A DNA stretch of 64,000 nt from Autumnicola lenta (GTDB taxonomy: Bacteria; Bacteroidota; Bacteroidia; Flavobacteriales; Flavobacteriaceae), in contig NZ_JAVRHO010000004.1 of the NCBI RefSeq assembly GCF_031846515.1, positions 146,808-210,807 on the forward strand. Reading direction: 5' to 3'. This document shows, piece after piece, positions 18,569-27,379 of this stretch; position 1 is the stretch's first letter, and the number at the start of each line of letters is the position of its first letter. The position numbers and the translations under genes are program-made. The notes beneath the pieces were generated by a model. It had not been told where the DNA came from and searched no databases. It saw nothing but the letters and a program-made list of their open reading frames with translations.

Positions 18569-19450
18569 TCAATCATTATAACCAAACCTTTTTAGCTGAT
18601 TACTGTCGCTACGCCAGTTTTTATTGACTTTCACGTAAAGTTCCAGGTGAACCTGTTTTCCAAAGAATTTTTCGAGGTCCTTACGCGCTTCTACTCCTAC
18701 TCTTTTTAAAGCAGATCCTTTATGGCCAATAATGATCCCTTTTTGTGTCTCACGCTCTACCATAATCACGCTGCGCATCCTGATAATTTCCTCTTCTTCA
18801 AAAAACTCCTGAGTATCTATTTCTACGGAATAAGGGATTTCCTTTTTATAATGCATCAGGATTTTCTCCCTGATGATCTCGTTTACAAAAAAACGTTCCG
18901 GCTTATCGGTAAGCGTATCTTTCGGATAGAAAGCAGGACCTTCAGGCAACAATTCTACTATTCGATTAAAAACTTCAGCTACATTAAAGCCTTGTAATGC
19001 CGAAACCGGCATAATTTCAGCATTTGGAACCTTTTCTTTCCACAACTCTACCTGTTCCTCAAGTTCTTCCTGATTGGAAGTGTCAATTTTATTCAGAAGC
19101 AGTAGAACAGGAATATCAGCATGAATAATTTTATTAAAAAAAGCCTCGTCTTTAAGCTCTTTTTCGCCAATTTCGACCATATAAACAAGTACATCGGCAT
19201 CTTCAAAAGCCGATTTCACAAAATCCATCATGGATTGCTGTAATTGATAAGCGGGCTTAATAATACCGGGCGTATCACTAAGAATCGCCTGGAAATCTTC
19301 CCCGTTTACGATCCCCAGGATCCTGTGCCTGGTGGTTTGTGCTTTTGAGGTAATAATAGAAAGTTTTTCACCCACAAAAGCGTTCATGAGTGTAGATTTT
19401 CCAACGTTGGGATTCCCAATAATATTTACAAAACCGGCTTTATGTGCCAT
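18569..19450 (-). CDS. era: GTPase Era
   Basis: 293-residue GTPase required for 16S rRNA processing and 30S assembly. G1 is GNPNVGKST (residues 12-20), G3 is DTPG, G4 is NKID, and the C-terminal KH domain carries the GHKGSALKRVG loop (about residues 245-260). The length and the MAHKAGFVNIIGNPNVG start are typical for Bacteroidetes Era. Same orientation as der. Confidence 0.98.
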   Translation of the reverse strand: MAHKAGFVNIIGNPNVGKSTLMNAFVGEKLSIITSKAQTTRHRILGIVNGEDFQAILSDTPGIIKPAYQLQQSMMDFVKSAFEDADVLVYMVEIGEKELKDEAFFNKIIHADIPVLLLLNKIDTSNQEELEEQVELWKEKVPNAEIMPVSALQGFNVAEVFNRIVELLPEGPAFYPKDTLTDKPERFFVNEIIREKILMHYKKEIPYSVEIDTQEFFEEEEIIRMRSVIMVERETQKGIIIGHKGSALKRVGVEARKDLEKFFGKQVHLELYVKVNKNWRSDSNQLKRFGYND

Positions 19451-19524
19451 AACTGAAATTTTTCACAAAGATATTATTAATTAATTCCGCTCTCCTAACT
19501 TTTTCAATCTTTCCGGCAGGAGGA

Positions 19525-19545
19525 CGATAATTGCCATTTTAGAAG
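19525..19545. repeat. Dispersed motif copy (CGATAATTGCCATTTT)
   Basis: One copy of the near-palindromic intergenic motif found at many places in the window, upstream of era and sulP. Confidence 0.5.
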
Positions 19546-19641
19546 ACCTGCTTCCTTAATTCGTTTGATTATCAATATCTTAAAACAGCAGTTCAATTCC
19601 TGATAAAGCTATAAAAGTTCGAAGCTTCCTGTTCAAAAAGC

Positions 19642-19671
19642 TTTGTCATTAAAAAAAATTACATAATTTTG
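19642..19671 (+). promoter_or_regulatory. Promoter of the SulP transporter gene
   Basis: TTTG at 19642-19645, 18-nt spacer, TAATTTTG at 19664-19671. This is an excellent match to the Bacteroidetes -33/-7 consensus (TTTG, TAnnTTTG). It predicts a leader of about 150 nt before the ATG at 19826. I see no riboswitch in the leader. Confidence 0.55.
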
Positions 19672-19825
19672 CCCGCTCTTATGAAGCACGGAAGAAAAAT
19701 AATATCATCCCCTCTTACTCCGCCTTAAAACAGCTTTATCTGTAATTTTATAGCCTTGATCATCCCTGATTTTTAGCTGAAAGTATCCCTTTCAACTCCA
19801 TGATTCCTTTAAAACTCCAGTTCTT

Positions 19826-21364
19826 ATGAGACAAATTTTCAATCTCTTCGATTTTAAGCAAAAAGTAGATTATAAAACCGAAGTTCTGGCCGGCTTAACA
19901 GTGGCAATGACCATGATCCCGGAGTCATTATCCTTCGCTATTTTAGCCGGATTTCCTCCACTAATGGGATTATATGCTTCCATTATAATGTGTTTGGTAA
20001 CGGCAATTTTCGGGGGAAGACCAGGAATGATCTCAGGTGGAGCCGGCGCGACAGTTATTGTTTTAATTGCTCTAATGAAATCCAACGGCCTTGAATACGT
20101 TCTGGCAGCGGTGGCTTTAGCAGGGGTAATTCAGATTATAATTGGAGTTTTTAAGCTCGGAAAATTTATACGTTTAGTACCTCATCCTGTAATGTTTGGG
20201 TTTGTTAACGGGTTAGCTATTATTATATTTATGTCTCAGTTAGACCAGTTTAAGACGGTGGTGAATGGCGATATTGTATGGCTAACCGGAACTTCTTTAT
20301 ATATTATGGCCGGTTTAGTAGCCTTAACCATTGCGGTTGTTGTCTTCTTACCTAAACTTACTAAAGCAGTTCCTTCTTCGCTGGTTGCCATAATAATTGT
20401 ATTCCTTTTGGTATACTTTCTGGGTATAAATACTAAAACAGTTGAAGATATCGCTTCTATAAGTGGTGGTTTTCCTCCTTTTCACATACCGAATATTCCA
20501 TTGACCTGGGAAACATTGGAACTTATTGCCCCTTATTCTATGATTATGGCGGCAGTTGGATTAACCGAAGGCTTGCTTACCTTAAACCTGGTAGATGAAA
20601 TTACAGAAACCAAAGGTAGCGGCAACAGAGAATGTATTGCTCAGGGAGGTGCAAACATACTAAATGGATTCTTCTTCGGGATGGGTGGCTGCCCAATGAT
20701 CGCTCAAACTTTAGTGAACCTCTCGGCTGGATCCAGAGCTAGATTGTCTGGTATAATTGCAGCCTTTACCATTCTTGGAATAGTGTTGTTTGGTGCACCC
20801 ATAATAGAACAGGTACCAATGGCAGCTCTTGTAGGAGTAATGATCATGGTAGCCATTGGAACTTTTGAGTGGGCCAGTTTAAAAATATTTAATAAAGTAC
20901 CTAAGAAAGATATTTTTCTGGTAATTACTGTTGCACTAATAACTGTTATTCTGCACAATCTGGCTTTAGCAGTTCTGGTTGGAGTTATACTTTCGGCATT
21001 GTTCTTTGCCTGGGAAAGCGCCAAGAGAATTAGAGCTAGAAAAAGTATTGATGAAAATGGTGTTAAACACTATGAAATATATGGCCCGTTATTTTTTGCT
21101 TCTACTACTAATTTTGCAGAAAAATTTGATGTTGTAAACGATCCAAAAGAGATAATAATAGATTTTAAGGATAGCCGAATTGCCGATATGTCTGCTATTG
21201 AAGCTTTAAATCAAGTCACTCAGCGTTATAGTAAAGCTGGCAAAAAAGTACATCTTAGACATTTAAGCAAGGACTGCAGAAGGTTGCTAAGCAATGCAGA
21301 TGGAATCATAGAAGTTAATATTCTGGAAGATCCTGATTATAAAGTGGTGACAGATAAGCCTTAA
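19826..21364 (+). CDS. SulP family inorganic anion transporter
   Basis: 512-residue SLC26/SulP permease, a proton- or sodium-coupled carrier of sulfate, bicarbonate or a similar anion. The transmembrane core spans about residues 15-400 and starts with the conserved DYKTEVLAGLTVAMTMIPESLSFA-type helix; the GxMGGCPMIAQTLVN segment lies in the substrate-binding half. A C-terminal STAS domain (about 425-505) ends the protein. The substrate is not determinable from sequence. Its stop overlaps the stop of the convergent VOC gene by 4 bp. Confidence 0.93.
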   Translation: MRQIFNLFDFKQKVDYKTEVLAGLTVAMTMIPESLSFAILAGFPPLMGLYASIIMCLVTAIFGGRPGMISGGAGATVIVLIALMKSNGLEYVLAAVALAGVIQIIIGVFKLGKFIRLVPHPVMFGFVNGLAIIIFMSQLDQFKTVVNGDIVWLTGTSLYIMAGLVALTIAVVVFLPKLTKAVPSSLVAIIIVFLLVYFLGINTKTVEDIASISGGFPPFHIPNIPLTWETLELIAPYSMIMAAVGLTEGLLTLNLVDEITETKGSGNRECIAQGGANILNGFFFGMGGCPMIAQTLVNLSAGSRARLSGIIAAFTILGIVLFGAPIIEQVPMAALVGVMIMVAIGTFEWASLKIFNKVPKKDIFLVITVALITVILHNLALAVLVGVILSALFFAWESAKRIRARKSIDENGVKHYEIYGPLFFASTTNFAEKFDVVNDPKEIIIDFKDSRIADMSAIEALNQVTQRYSKAGKKVHLRHLSKDCRRLLSNADGIIEVNILEDPDYKVVTDKP

Positions 21365-21816
21365 AATTTATTATCATTTACCTCAATCCAGTAACCATCG
21401 GGGTCCTGAAGATAGATCTGCTTTATACCATCTGGACGGGAATTGGTAGTTCCTGCTTCTCCCGGCCAGTTCTCAAAAGGTATATTATTCGCTTCAAGGT
21501 GCTCCATAAACGCCTGAAGATTATCTGTATTTATCGCCATATGCACCCCCTTTTTCTTCTCAATTTCTTCTTCACTTTCTATAAGGTGCACCTGGACTTT
21601 ATCTGCCAGTTCGAACCAGCGAATGTGATCGGGAAGTCCGCCGTTGGGGATTTCTTTGAGTCCAAGGATCTTGTTGTAGAAATCTGCAGAAGCCTTAAGA
21701 TCTGCAACCTGCATTGCATCGTGATCTTTTCTGAAGCTAAAATTATTTTGTGCATTTAAGTCTTGTGTGCTCATAGAGAAAATGCTGATAAGGAGTAAAC
21801 AAAAAATGGTTTTCAT
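21361..21816 (-). CDS. VOC superfamily (glyoxalase-like) protein, exported
   Basis: 151 residues: signal peptide of about 22 residues ending LNAQ, then one VOC module (ADLKASADFYNKILGLKE at the start, QIYLQDPDGYWIEVN at the end). VOC proteins include glyoxalases, dioxygenases and resistance proteins, and a periplasmic location is less usual. The HxxxE-type metal ligand positions appear plausible (DHIRWFE, HLIE, WIEV), but the activity cannot be named. Starts 1 bp after the stop of the PD40 protein, so both are one transcription unit. Confidence 0.85.
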   Translation of the reverse strand: MKTIFCLLLISIFSMSTQDLNAQNNFSFRKDHDAMQVADLKASADFYNKILGLKEIPNGGLPDHIRWFELADKVQVHLIESEEEIEKKKGVHMAINTDNLQAFMEHLEANNIPFENWPGEAGTTNSRPDGIKQIYLQDPDGYWIEVNDNKF

Positions 21817-21817
21817 A

Positions 21818-23323
21818 TTAAAAGTCAGAGTTAGTTACAAATGCAACATATTTCCCATCAGGTGACCAGCTTGGAACATTTATAGTTCCCTGCCCCCCAT
21901 AAATATAACCTACTACTCTGGGCTCGCCCCCGTTAATTGGCATTGTTCTTAGCAGGCATCTTTTATAGAAAGGATGATCTCCTGAGTCTATTTCTTCGGG
22001 AAAGGAAATAAATATAAGTTGTTCCTGGTCTGGAGAAACGTGCGGAAACCAATCATTAAATTTATCTGTGGTAAGCTGCGTTTGCTCACTACCATCTGCA
22101 TTCATCCTCCATATCTGCATAGTTCCGGTACGATTGGAATTAAAATAAATATGCCGCCCATCTCTAGAAAATTCAGATCCATCATCCAGTGTTTCTGTAT
22201 TGGTGAGTTGTGTTTCCTTTCCAGATTCCACGTCTACCTTGTAAATATCATACTGCCCATTCCTGTCTCCCGTAAAAAGTATGGATTGGCCATTGGGCGA
22301 CCAGCCGTGGGCATAGGAAGCTCCTACCCCGTCTTTAGTAACTTTTACAGGTTGATCGCTACCGTCAATTGGAAGGTAGTAAATAGAAGAGTTTCCATCA
22401 TCTTCAGGGTTATGGTGGCTTATAGCAATCTTACTTTCATCGGCACTTAACACGTGGTCATTATTATTATCTATTGCAAAGCCGGTATTCAGCATAGAAA
22501 CTTTTTCAGTATCAAGATCATAATTATAGAGCCATCCATTAGAATTGTAGATAAGTTTCCCATCGCTGGTCCAGTTTGGAGCCTGTATGCTGTGTCCCGA
22601 AGTCATTAATACTTTTCGCTCCCCCGTTTCTACATTCATAATTTCCAGCCTGCTCCCAAGGTAATCTGTGTATGGCACAAGATCTTCGGGAGCAGGATAA
22701 CTGATTCTTGCATTTTTAAAAATTGCTGTTTCTACAGCTTCCGGGTTATGGGCGCTTATATAGATTCCCGCAAAAACTTCATTTCTTAGATCCATTTCCA
22801 CCTCTACACTCGTAAAAGGTTCACCAAATTTAGCAGTGGACATGATGTACAAATTCCCTCTTCTTTCCAGCTGAATTACATCTGGAGCCTCGCTGGTTGA
22901 AGTTACCTCCTCTGTATCTGCGCCTTTTTGCCTTCTGTATTGAAGTGAAGTTAATCCATCCCCGTGAACAGTCGCATTTACGTGAGGTGAATCTGGAGAC
23001 AGGTTGTTCCTAACAATCCAGCCAATTTTTCTATGAGGATCTTCTCCCTCCCCAACAAACTCCACCCGGGCCCTAAGGATAAAATCTCCCTGTATAGCCT
23101 TCCATGCATATTGAAATTCATCAGATCCAAACCACATATTTGTTCCCGAACCTGTAAGGGTGTATACCTGTTGTTCTTCATTATATTCTGCAGAACCTTC
23201 AGATTTCACATCACCTATATCCTGATGATTATCAAAAATGCCTATTTGCTGTGCCTGTGCCATATGAAAGCTAAAAAAGAGAAATACTGAAAAAAGAGCA
23301 GGAATTGCATGTTTTAAATTCAT
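21818..23323 (-). CDS. Exported PD40/TolB-like beta-propeller protein
   Basis: 501-residue secreted or periplasmic protein with a signal peptide ending AQAQ at about residue 25. The N-terminal part (about 30-205) resembles a concanavalin/DUF1349-like beta-sandwich (QGDFILRARVEFVG, IGWIVRNNLSP). The C-terminal part (about 215-500) is a propeller of PD40 repeats with the pattern SPNGQSILFTGDRNG, SRDGRHIYFNSNRTG, SPDQEQLIFISFP and SPDGKYVAFVT. Likely a binding or scaffold protein; no catalytic residues are identified. First gene of a two-gene unit with the VOC protein. Confidence 0.82.
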   Translation of the reverse strand: MNLKHAIPALFSVFLFFSFHMAQAQQIGIFDNHQDIGDVKSEGSAEYNEEQQVYTLTGSGTNMWFGSDEFQYAWKAIQGDFILRARVEFVGEGEDPHRKIGWIVRNNLSPDSPHVNATVHGDGLTSLQYRRQKGADTEEVTSTSEAPDVIQLERRGNLYIMSTAKFGEPFTSVEVEMDLRNEVFAGIYISAHNPEAVETAIFKNARISYPAPEDLVPYTDYLGSRLEIMNVETGERKVLMTSGHSIQAPNWTSDGKLIYNSNGWLYNYDLDTEKVSMLNTGFAIDNNNDHVLSADESKIAISHHNPEDDGNSSIYYLPIDGSDQPVKVTKDGVGASYAHGWSPNGQSILFTGDRNGQYDIYKVDVESGKETQLTNTETLDDGSEFSRDGRHIYFNSNRTGTMQIWRMNADGSEQTQLTTDKFNDWFPHVSPDQEQLIFISFPEEIDSGDHPFYKRCLLRTMPINGGEPRVVGYIYGGQGTINVPSWSPDGKYVAFVTNSDF

Positions 23324-23491
23324 AATAATTTACTTATTGAAAAATTTTAGCTAAAGATATTAAAAATTTTATGGGTTTTTACCCGACTATAATAGCAAAT
23401 GAAATTAAAACCTGAAAACCTTAGCAAATCCTTATGAAGATGAAGCCGGTCATAAATCCAAATATTCTTACATTTATGATAAAGTGAAAAC

Positions 23492-24931
23492 ATGGCTGTA
23501 AATTTAGAAAAGGAAAGAGAGTTCCGCGAAATGGTTTCTGTAGAGAACAAAGCGCTGCGCATAAACCTGAATGAAAATATTTACGGAACCTTTGCTGAAA
23601 TTGGTGCGGGACAGGAAACTGTACGAAACTTTTTCAGAGCCCGAAATCCGTCTGGTACGATAGCCAAAACCCTTAGTGCTTACGACAAAGACTTTAGTGA
23701 TGCTATTTACGGTGTTGGCGAAAACAAAAGATATGTGACAGAAGCTCGCCTAAAGAGTATGTTAGCTTACGAAACCGGTCTTATTGAAGAAAGAATTTCG
23801 AGAGCTAAACACCCTAATAAGCTCTTTTTTAGCTATGCCAATACGGTAGCTACAATAGATTTTGCCAAGAAGTACAAAGGTCACGGCTGGCTGGGAATTA
23901 GATTTCAGACTAAACCGAAGGAGGAATACAGTGAGATCATAATCCATGTTCAGTTTCATGAGAGTAACGCCGCAAAACAACAAATTAGCCTCGGAATTCT
24001 AGGAGTGAATTTAATCTATGGTGCATTTTATCACCATGATGATCCTGTGGCAATTCTAAACAGCCTTTACGATCATCTAAATTCCCATAAGATTGAAATC
24101 GATATGGTGAATTTTACCGGACCGGCATTTAAAGAGGTTGACAATCGCTTAATGAGCCTGCACCTGGTAAAAACAGGAAAGACCGATGCGATTATGTTCG
24201 CACCGGATGGAAACAACGTGCTAGCGGCAGATTTACTTTATAAAAAAAACATTCTAACATTACGCGGAAGTTTCAGACCTGTAACGAAGGTAAATCTCAG
24301 CATGTTTCAAAAGTCACTGGAATTATTTAAACAAGAAAATAAAGTAGATGAAGAACGGATCCTGGGTATTTTTGAAATTACATTATTTAACCTGAGGAAT
24401 GAAGGAGAAATAGACGAAAAGGATTTTCTCGACAGGGCAGATCTTCTCTGTTCTCTTGGACAAACAGTAATGATTTCCAATTTCCAGGAGTACTATAAAG
24501 TGGTGGAGTACTTTTCGCAGTTTACAAGAGAAAGAATGGGACTTACTATGGGCGTAAATACCCTGATAGAAGTTTTCAAAGAAGATTACTATACCCATTT
24601 AAGTGGGGGAATACTGGAAGCTTTCGGAAAATTATTTTTCAAGAGCCTGAAGATATATCTCCACCCTCAAAAAGATCCTGAAACCGGCGAGATCATCACC
24701 AGTGAAAACCTGGAGGTAGAACAAAGAACGAAAGAATTGTACAGCTTTTTTAGGGACAATGGACGCGTTGTTGACATTACTGATTATGACCCTGATGTTC
24801 TGGATATCAATTCAAGAAAGGTTTATGATCTTATCGTAAATGGCAAACCTGGCTGGGAAGAAGCTCTGGCAGAGGATACCGTAAAATTAATTAAAGAAAA
24901 CAACCTCTTTCAGAAAAAAACTAAAGCTTAG
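23492..24931 (+). CDS. Conserved protein of unknown function (479 aa)
   Basis: Soluble 479-residue protein with no signal peptide or membrane helix. I recognise it only as a conserved flavobacterial protein (start EFREMVSVENKALRINLNEN, then FAEIGAGQETVRNFFRA). Automatic names given to relatives vary, and I find nothing in the sequence that supports a catalytic function. Visible conserved-looking blocks are GHGWLGIRFQ, MFAPDGNNVLAADLLYKK, LRGSFRPVTKVN and ERMGLTMGVNTL. The C-terminus is acidic or charged and helical. Followed by a shared bidirectional terminator; probably monocistronic. Confidence 0.8.
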   Translation: MAVNLEKEREFREMVSVENKALRINLNENIYGTFAEIGAGQETVRNFFRARNPSGTIAKTLSAYDKDFSDAIYGVGENKRYVTEARLKSMLAYETGLIEERISRAKHPNKLFFSYANTVATIDFAKKYKGHGWLGIRFQTKPKEEYSEIIIHVQFHESNAAKQQISLGILGVNLIYGAFYHHDDPVAILNSLYDHLNSHKIEIDMVNFTGPAFKEVDNRLMSLHLVKTGKTDAIMFAPDGNNVLAADLLYKKNILTLRGSFRPVTKVNLSMFQKSLELFKQENKVDEERILGIFEITLFNLRNEGEIDEKDFLDRADLLCSLGQTVMISNFQEYYKVVEYFSQFTRERMGLTMGVNTLIEVFKEDYYTHLSGGILEAFGKLFFKSLKIYLHPQKDPETGEIITSENLEVEQRTKELYSFFRDNGRVVDITDYDPDVLDINSRKVYDLIVNGKPGWEEALAEDTVKLIKENNLFQKKTKA

Positions 24932-24954
24932 ATCAGAACTTCAAAAAAGAAAAT

Positions 24955-24993
24955 AAAAAAAGCCCCGGTTTTTTAATAAGCCGGGACTTTTTT
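24955..24993. terminator. Bidirectional terminator between convergent genes
   Basis: Stem AGCCCCGG (24961-24968) with CCGGGACT (24981-24988), one C-A mismatch on the plus strand that becomes a G-U wobble on the minus strand. It is flanked by an A-run on the left and a T-run on the right, so it can serve both neighbours. Confidence 0.8.
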
Positions 24994-25007
24994 CTCAACG
25001 AAGAAAA

Positions 25008-26948
25008 TTACTCTTTGTAAACATTAGTGGGCCAGCTGTCATTAGAGAAGTTAACATCGGGCAGGATTTTTTCAGGATCCAGTTCTACACTTTCCAGCGT
25101 CTTTTCGGTTTCCAGTAAATGGCTCCAGGTATCGCCGCGTTGCCATATCTCTACAGGTAGCCGCAGGTTTTCCGTAGTACCATCTTCATACATCAGCTTC
25201 AGTTCCACCGGCATTGGAATATCCCCTTTATTGGATACTGTAATTACGTAATTACCCTGGCGCCGCTGCACACCATCCAGGCTAATATCAATATTTCCGG
25301 TGCCATAGAACCATCCTTTCCAAAACCAGGAGAGGCTTTCTCCCGCAACATTTTCCATATGGTTAAAAAAATCTTTTGGCTGTGGGTGTTTATAAGCCCA
25401 GGTTTCTATGTAGGACTTAAAAGCATTATCAAATCGCTCGTGGCCAAGTATATATTCGCGTAGCAGCAATAACCCAATTGCAGGCTTATAATATGCTGTC
25501 ATCCCAAGATTCCTCAAATTAGTAACATCCGGATAAGTGTCTATACCTTCCCGTGTCGAACTGTTAAACCAACTTACAAGCCGCCTTGTCTCGTCAAAGT
25601 TAGATCCATATTCTCCATCGTTAAATTCCAGGCTGCTGTAGTGATTTATAAAAGTGTTAAAACCTTCGTCCATCCAGGCGTATCTTCTTTCATTAGTCCC
25701 CACGATCATGGGGAACCAGTTGTGTCCAAATTCGTGATCTGTAACACCCCAAAGCGACTCACCTTCTGCCTGCCATCCGCAGAAGTTTAAGCCGGGATAC
25801 TCCATTCCGCCAATATCTGCAGCCACGTTTACCGCCACAGGGTAGGGATATTTAAACCACTTATCTGAATAATGCTCTACAGAATATTTCGAATATTCAG
25901 TAGAACGTCCCCATGCATCCGGCCCTGCACTTTCTTTAGGATAGGCAGATTGTGCCATGGCCTGATCGCCATCTGCGAGGTTTATTCTGGCTGCATCCCA
26001 GATAAATGCACTTGAAGATCCAAAAGCCACATCGCGGGCATTTTCCATTTTAAAATGCCAGGTTAACGTCCCTTCCTGCTTTGCACGAATTGACATATCA
26101 TTTACTTCCTCAGGCTTTATAATAAAAACCGTGGTATCGCTCTTTGAAGCCATTTCCATTCTTTCACGCATGGTGGAAGAAAGCACCTGACGCGGATTTT
26201 GTAATTCTCCCGAAGCAACTACAATATGATCGTAAGGAGCGGTAATTTTATAATCATAATCTCCATAATCCAGGTAAAATTCCCCGGCACCCAGGTATGG
26301 CTCTATATTCCAACCTTCTATATCATCAAAAACCGCAGCTTTTGGAAACCATTGTGCCATCGCGTAAATTGTTCCATCTTCCACTTCCAAACGCCCCATT
26401 CTATCCATTCCTTCAACAGGAATTTTATAACTGAAATCCATAGAAACGGTTGCCTTTCCCCCATTTGCAGGAATTGGCTCATCAAAGAAAACCTGCATCC
26501 TGGTGTCGGTAATCAAATATTCTGAAGAGGTACTGCGTTTAACTTTTGCCTCTAAATTGCTAATTTCGTAACCTCCGTCTGTATCTCCATTGTACCTGTT
26601 CCCTCCTATTGGCGTGGTTAACGTCCCGCGGGAATCTTCAGTAAACCTGTTTTGTTCCAGGTGCATCCAGATAAATTCCAGATCCTGCGGACTATTATTT
26701 GTATAGGTGAGCGTAATGTTTCCTGAAATTCTGTGATCCTCATCATTAAGCGTTGCTTCAATCTGATAATCTGTTTCGTTTTGCCAATATCCAGGTCCCG
26801 GATGTCCCGATGCCGCCCGATAGCGGTTGCCGGTGCGATCCATAAACTCCCCAAAATCTGACTGGTTATTCTCAATTACCTCCTGGGCTCCGGAAAATGA
26901 GAAACTGAGAAACGTAAGGACCATAAATGATCTTGAAAATATCTTCAT
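25008..26948 (-). CDS. M1 family metallopeptidase (aminopeptidase N-like), exported
   Basis: 646-residue zinc aminopeptidase with an N-terminal signal peptide (about residues 1-21). The N-terminal beta-domain runs to about residue 260. The gluzincin site is intact: HEFGH at residues 405-409 and the third ligand in WMDEGF (Glu428, 18 residues on). The substrate-anchor motif is GGMEYPG, a variant of the M1 GxMEN motif. It lacks the long C-terminal helical domain of E. coli PepN, as in other short bacterial M1 enzymes. Probably releases amino acids from peptides in the periplasm. Monocistronic. Confidence 0.93.
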   Translation of the reverse strand: MKIFSRSFMVLTFLSFSFSGAQEVIENNQSDFGEFMDRTGNRYRAASGHPGPGYWQNETDYQIEATLNDEDHRISGNITLTYTNNSPQDLEFIWMHLEQNRFTEDSRGTLTTPIGGNRYNGDTDGGYEISNLEAKVKRSTSSEYLITDTRMQVFFDEPIPANGGKATVSMDFSYKIPVEGMDRMGRLEVEDGTIYAMAQWFPKAAVFDDIEGWNIEPYLGAGEFYLDYGDYDYKITAPYDHIVVASGELQNPRQVLSSTMRERMEMASKSDTTVFIIKPEEVNDMSIRAKQEGTLTWHFKMENARDVAFGSSSAFIWDAARINLADGDQAMAQSAYPKESAGPDAWGRSTEYSKYSVEHYSDKWFKYPYPVAVNVAADIGGMEYPGLNFCGWQAEGESLWGVTDHEFGHNWFPMIVGTNERRYAWMDEGFNTFINHYSSLEFNDGEYGSNFDETRRLVSWFNSSTREGIDTYPDVTNLRNLGMTAYYKPAIGLLLLREYILGHERFDNAFKSYIETWAYKHPQPKDFFNHMENVAGESLSWFWKGWFYGTGNIDISLDGVQRRQGNYVITVSNKGDIPMPVELKLMYEDGTTENLRLPVEIWQRGDTWSHLLETEKTLESVELDPEKILPDVNFSNDSWPTNVYKE

Positions 26949-27044
26949 TCTTTAAATTTTTTCGTGAATTCAGCAAATTTAAAGATTAGCCGTGAAAAAC
27001 GCTTCAATTGTTAGTAAAATTGAATCAATTACTAATCAGCAGGT

Positions 27045-27061
27045 CGAAAATTGCCATTTTT
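27045..27061. repeat. Dispersed motif copy (CGAAAATTGCCATTTTT)
   Basis: A copy of the recurring near-palindrome in the 430-bp gap between the divergent M1 and GH31 genes. A second copy lies 185 bp away. Confidence 0.55.
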
Positions 27062-27228
27062 GGACCTTAACTTTTTCTGAAGGAGTCAAATCCTTCAGCG
27101 TAACTAAGAACAGCCTTATTTTCTTCTCCAGATATCATTTTTTTAAACTATCTGGCAGTAAAAAACTTAAAAAGGAGCAAAAGAAGAAAACAATAAACAG
27201 ATTTTTCTTCAGTTATAACGACAGGCAT

Positions 27229-27247
27229 CGAAATTGACAATTTTCAG
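27229..27247. repeat. Dispersed motif copy (CGAAATTGACAATTTTCAG)
   Basis: Second copy in the M1-GH31 intergenic gap. The rest of the gap (26949-27379) shows no gene. Confidence 0.5.
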
Positions 27248-27379
27248 CAGAGAATATTTAGGTGGAAAAAAGATTATTCTCCCCAAAAGGAAAATTTTGT
27301 ATAATTTCAAACTTTATCTTTATCCGCAATTTATAGCAAGGAAAAGTATAGCTAATGCGATCCAAAAACAGAATCTAAT

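Noticed and set aside
19672..19825. Riboswitch in the SulP leader
   Set aside because: Leader length is suggestive, but I could not find a conserved SAM or other aptamer core.
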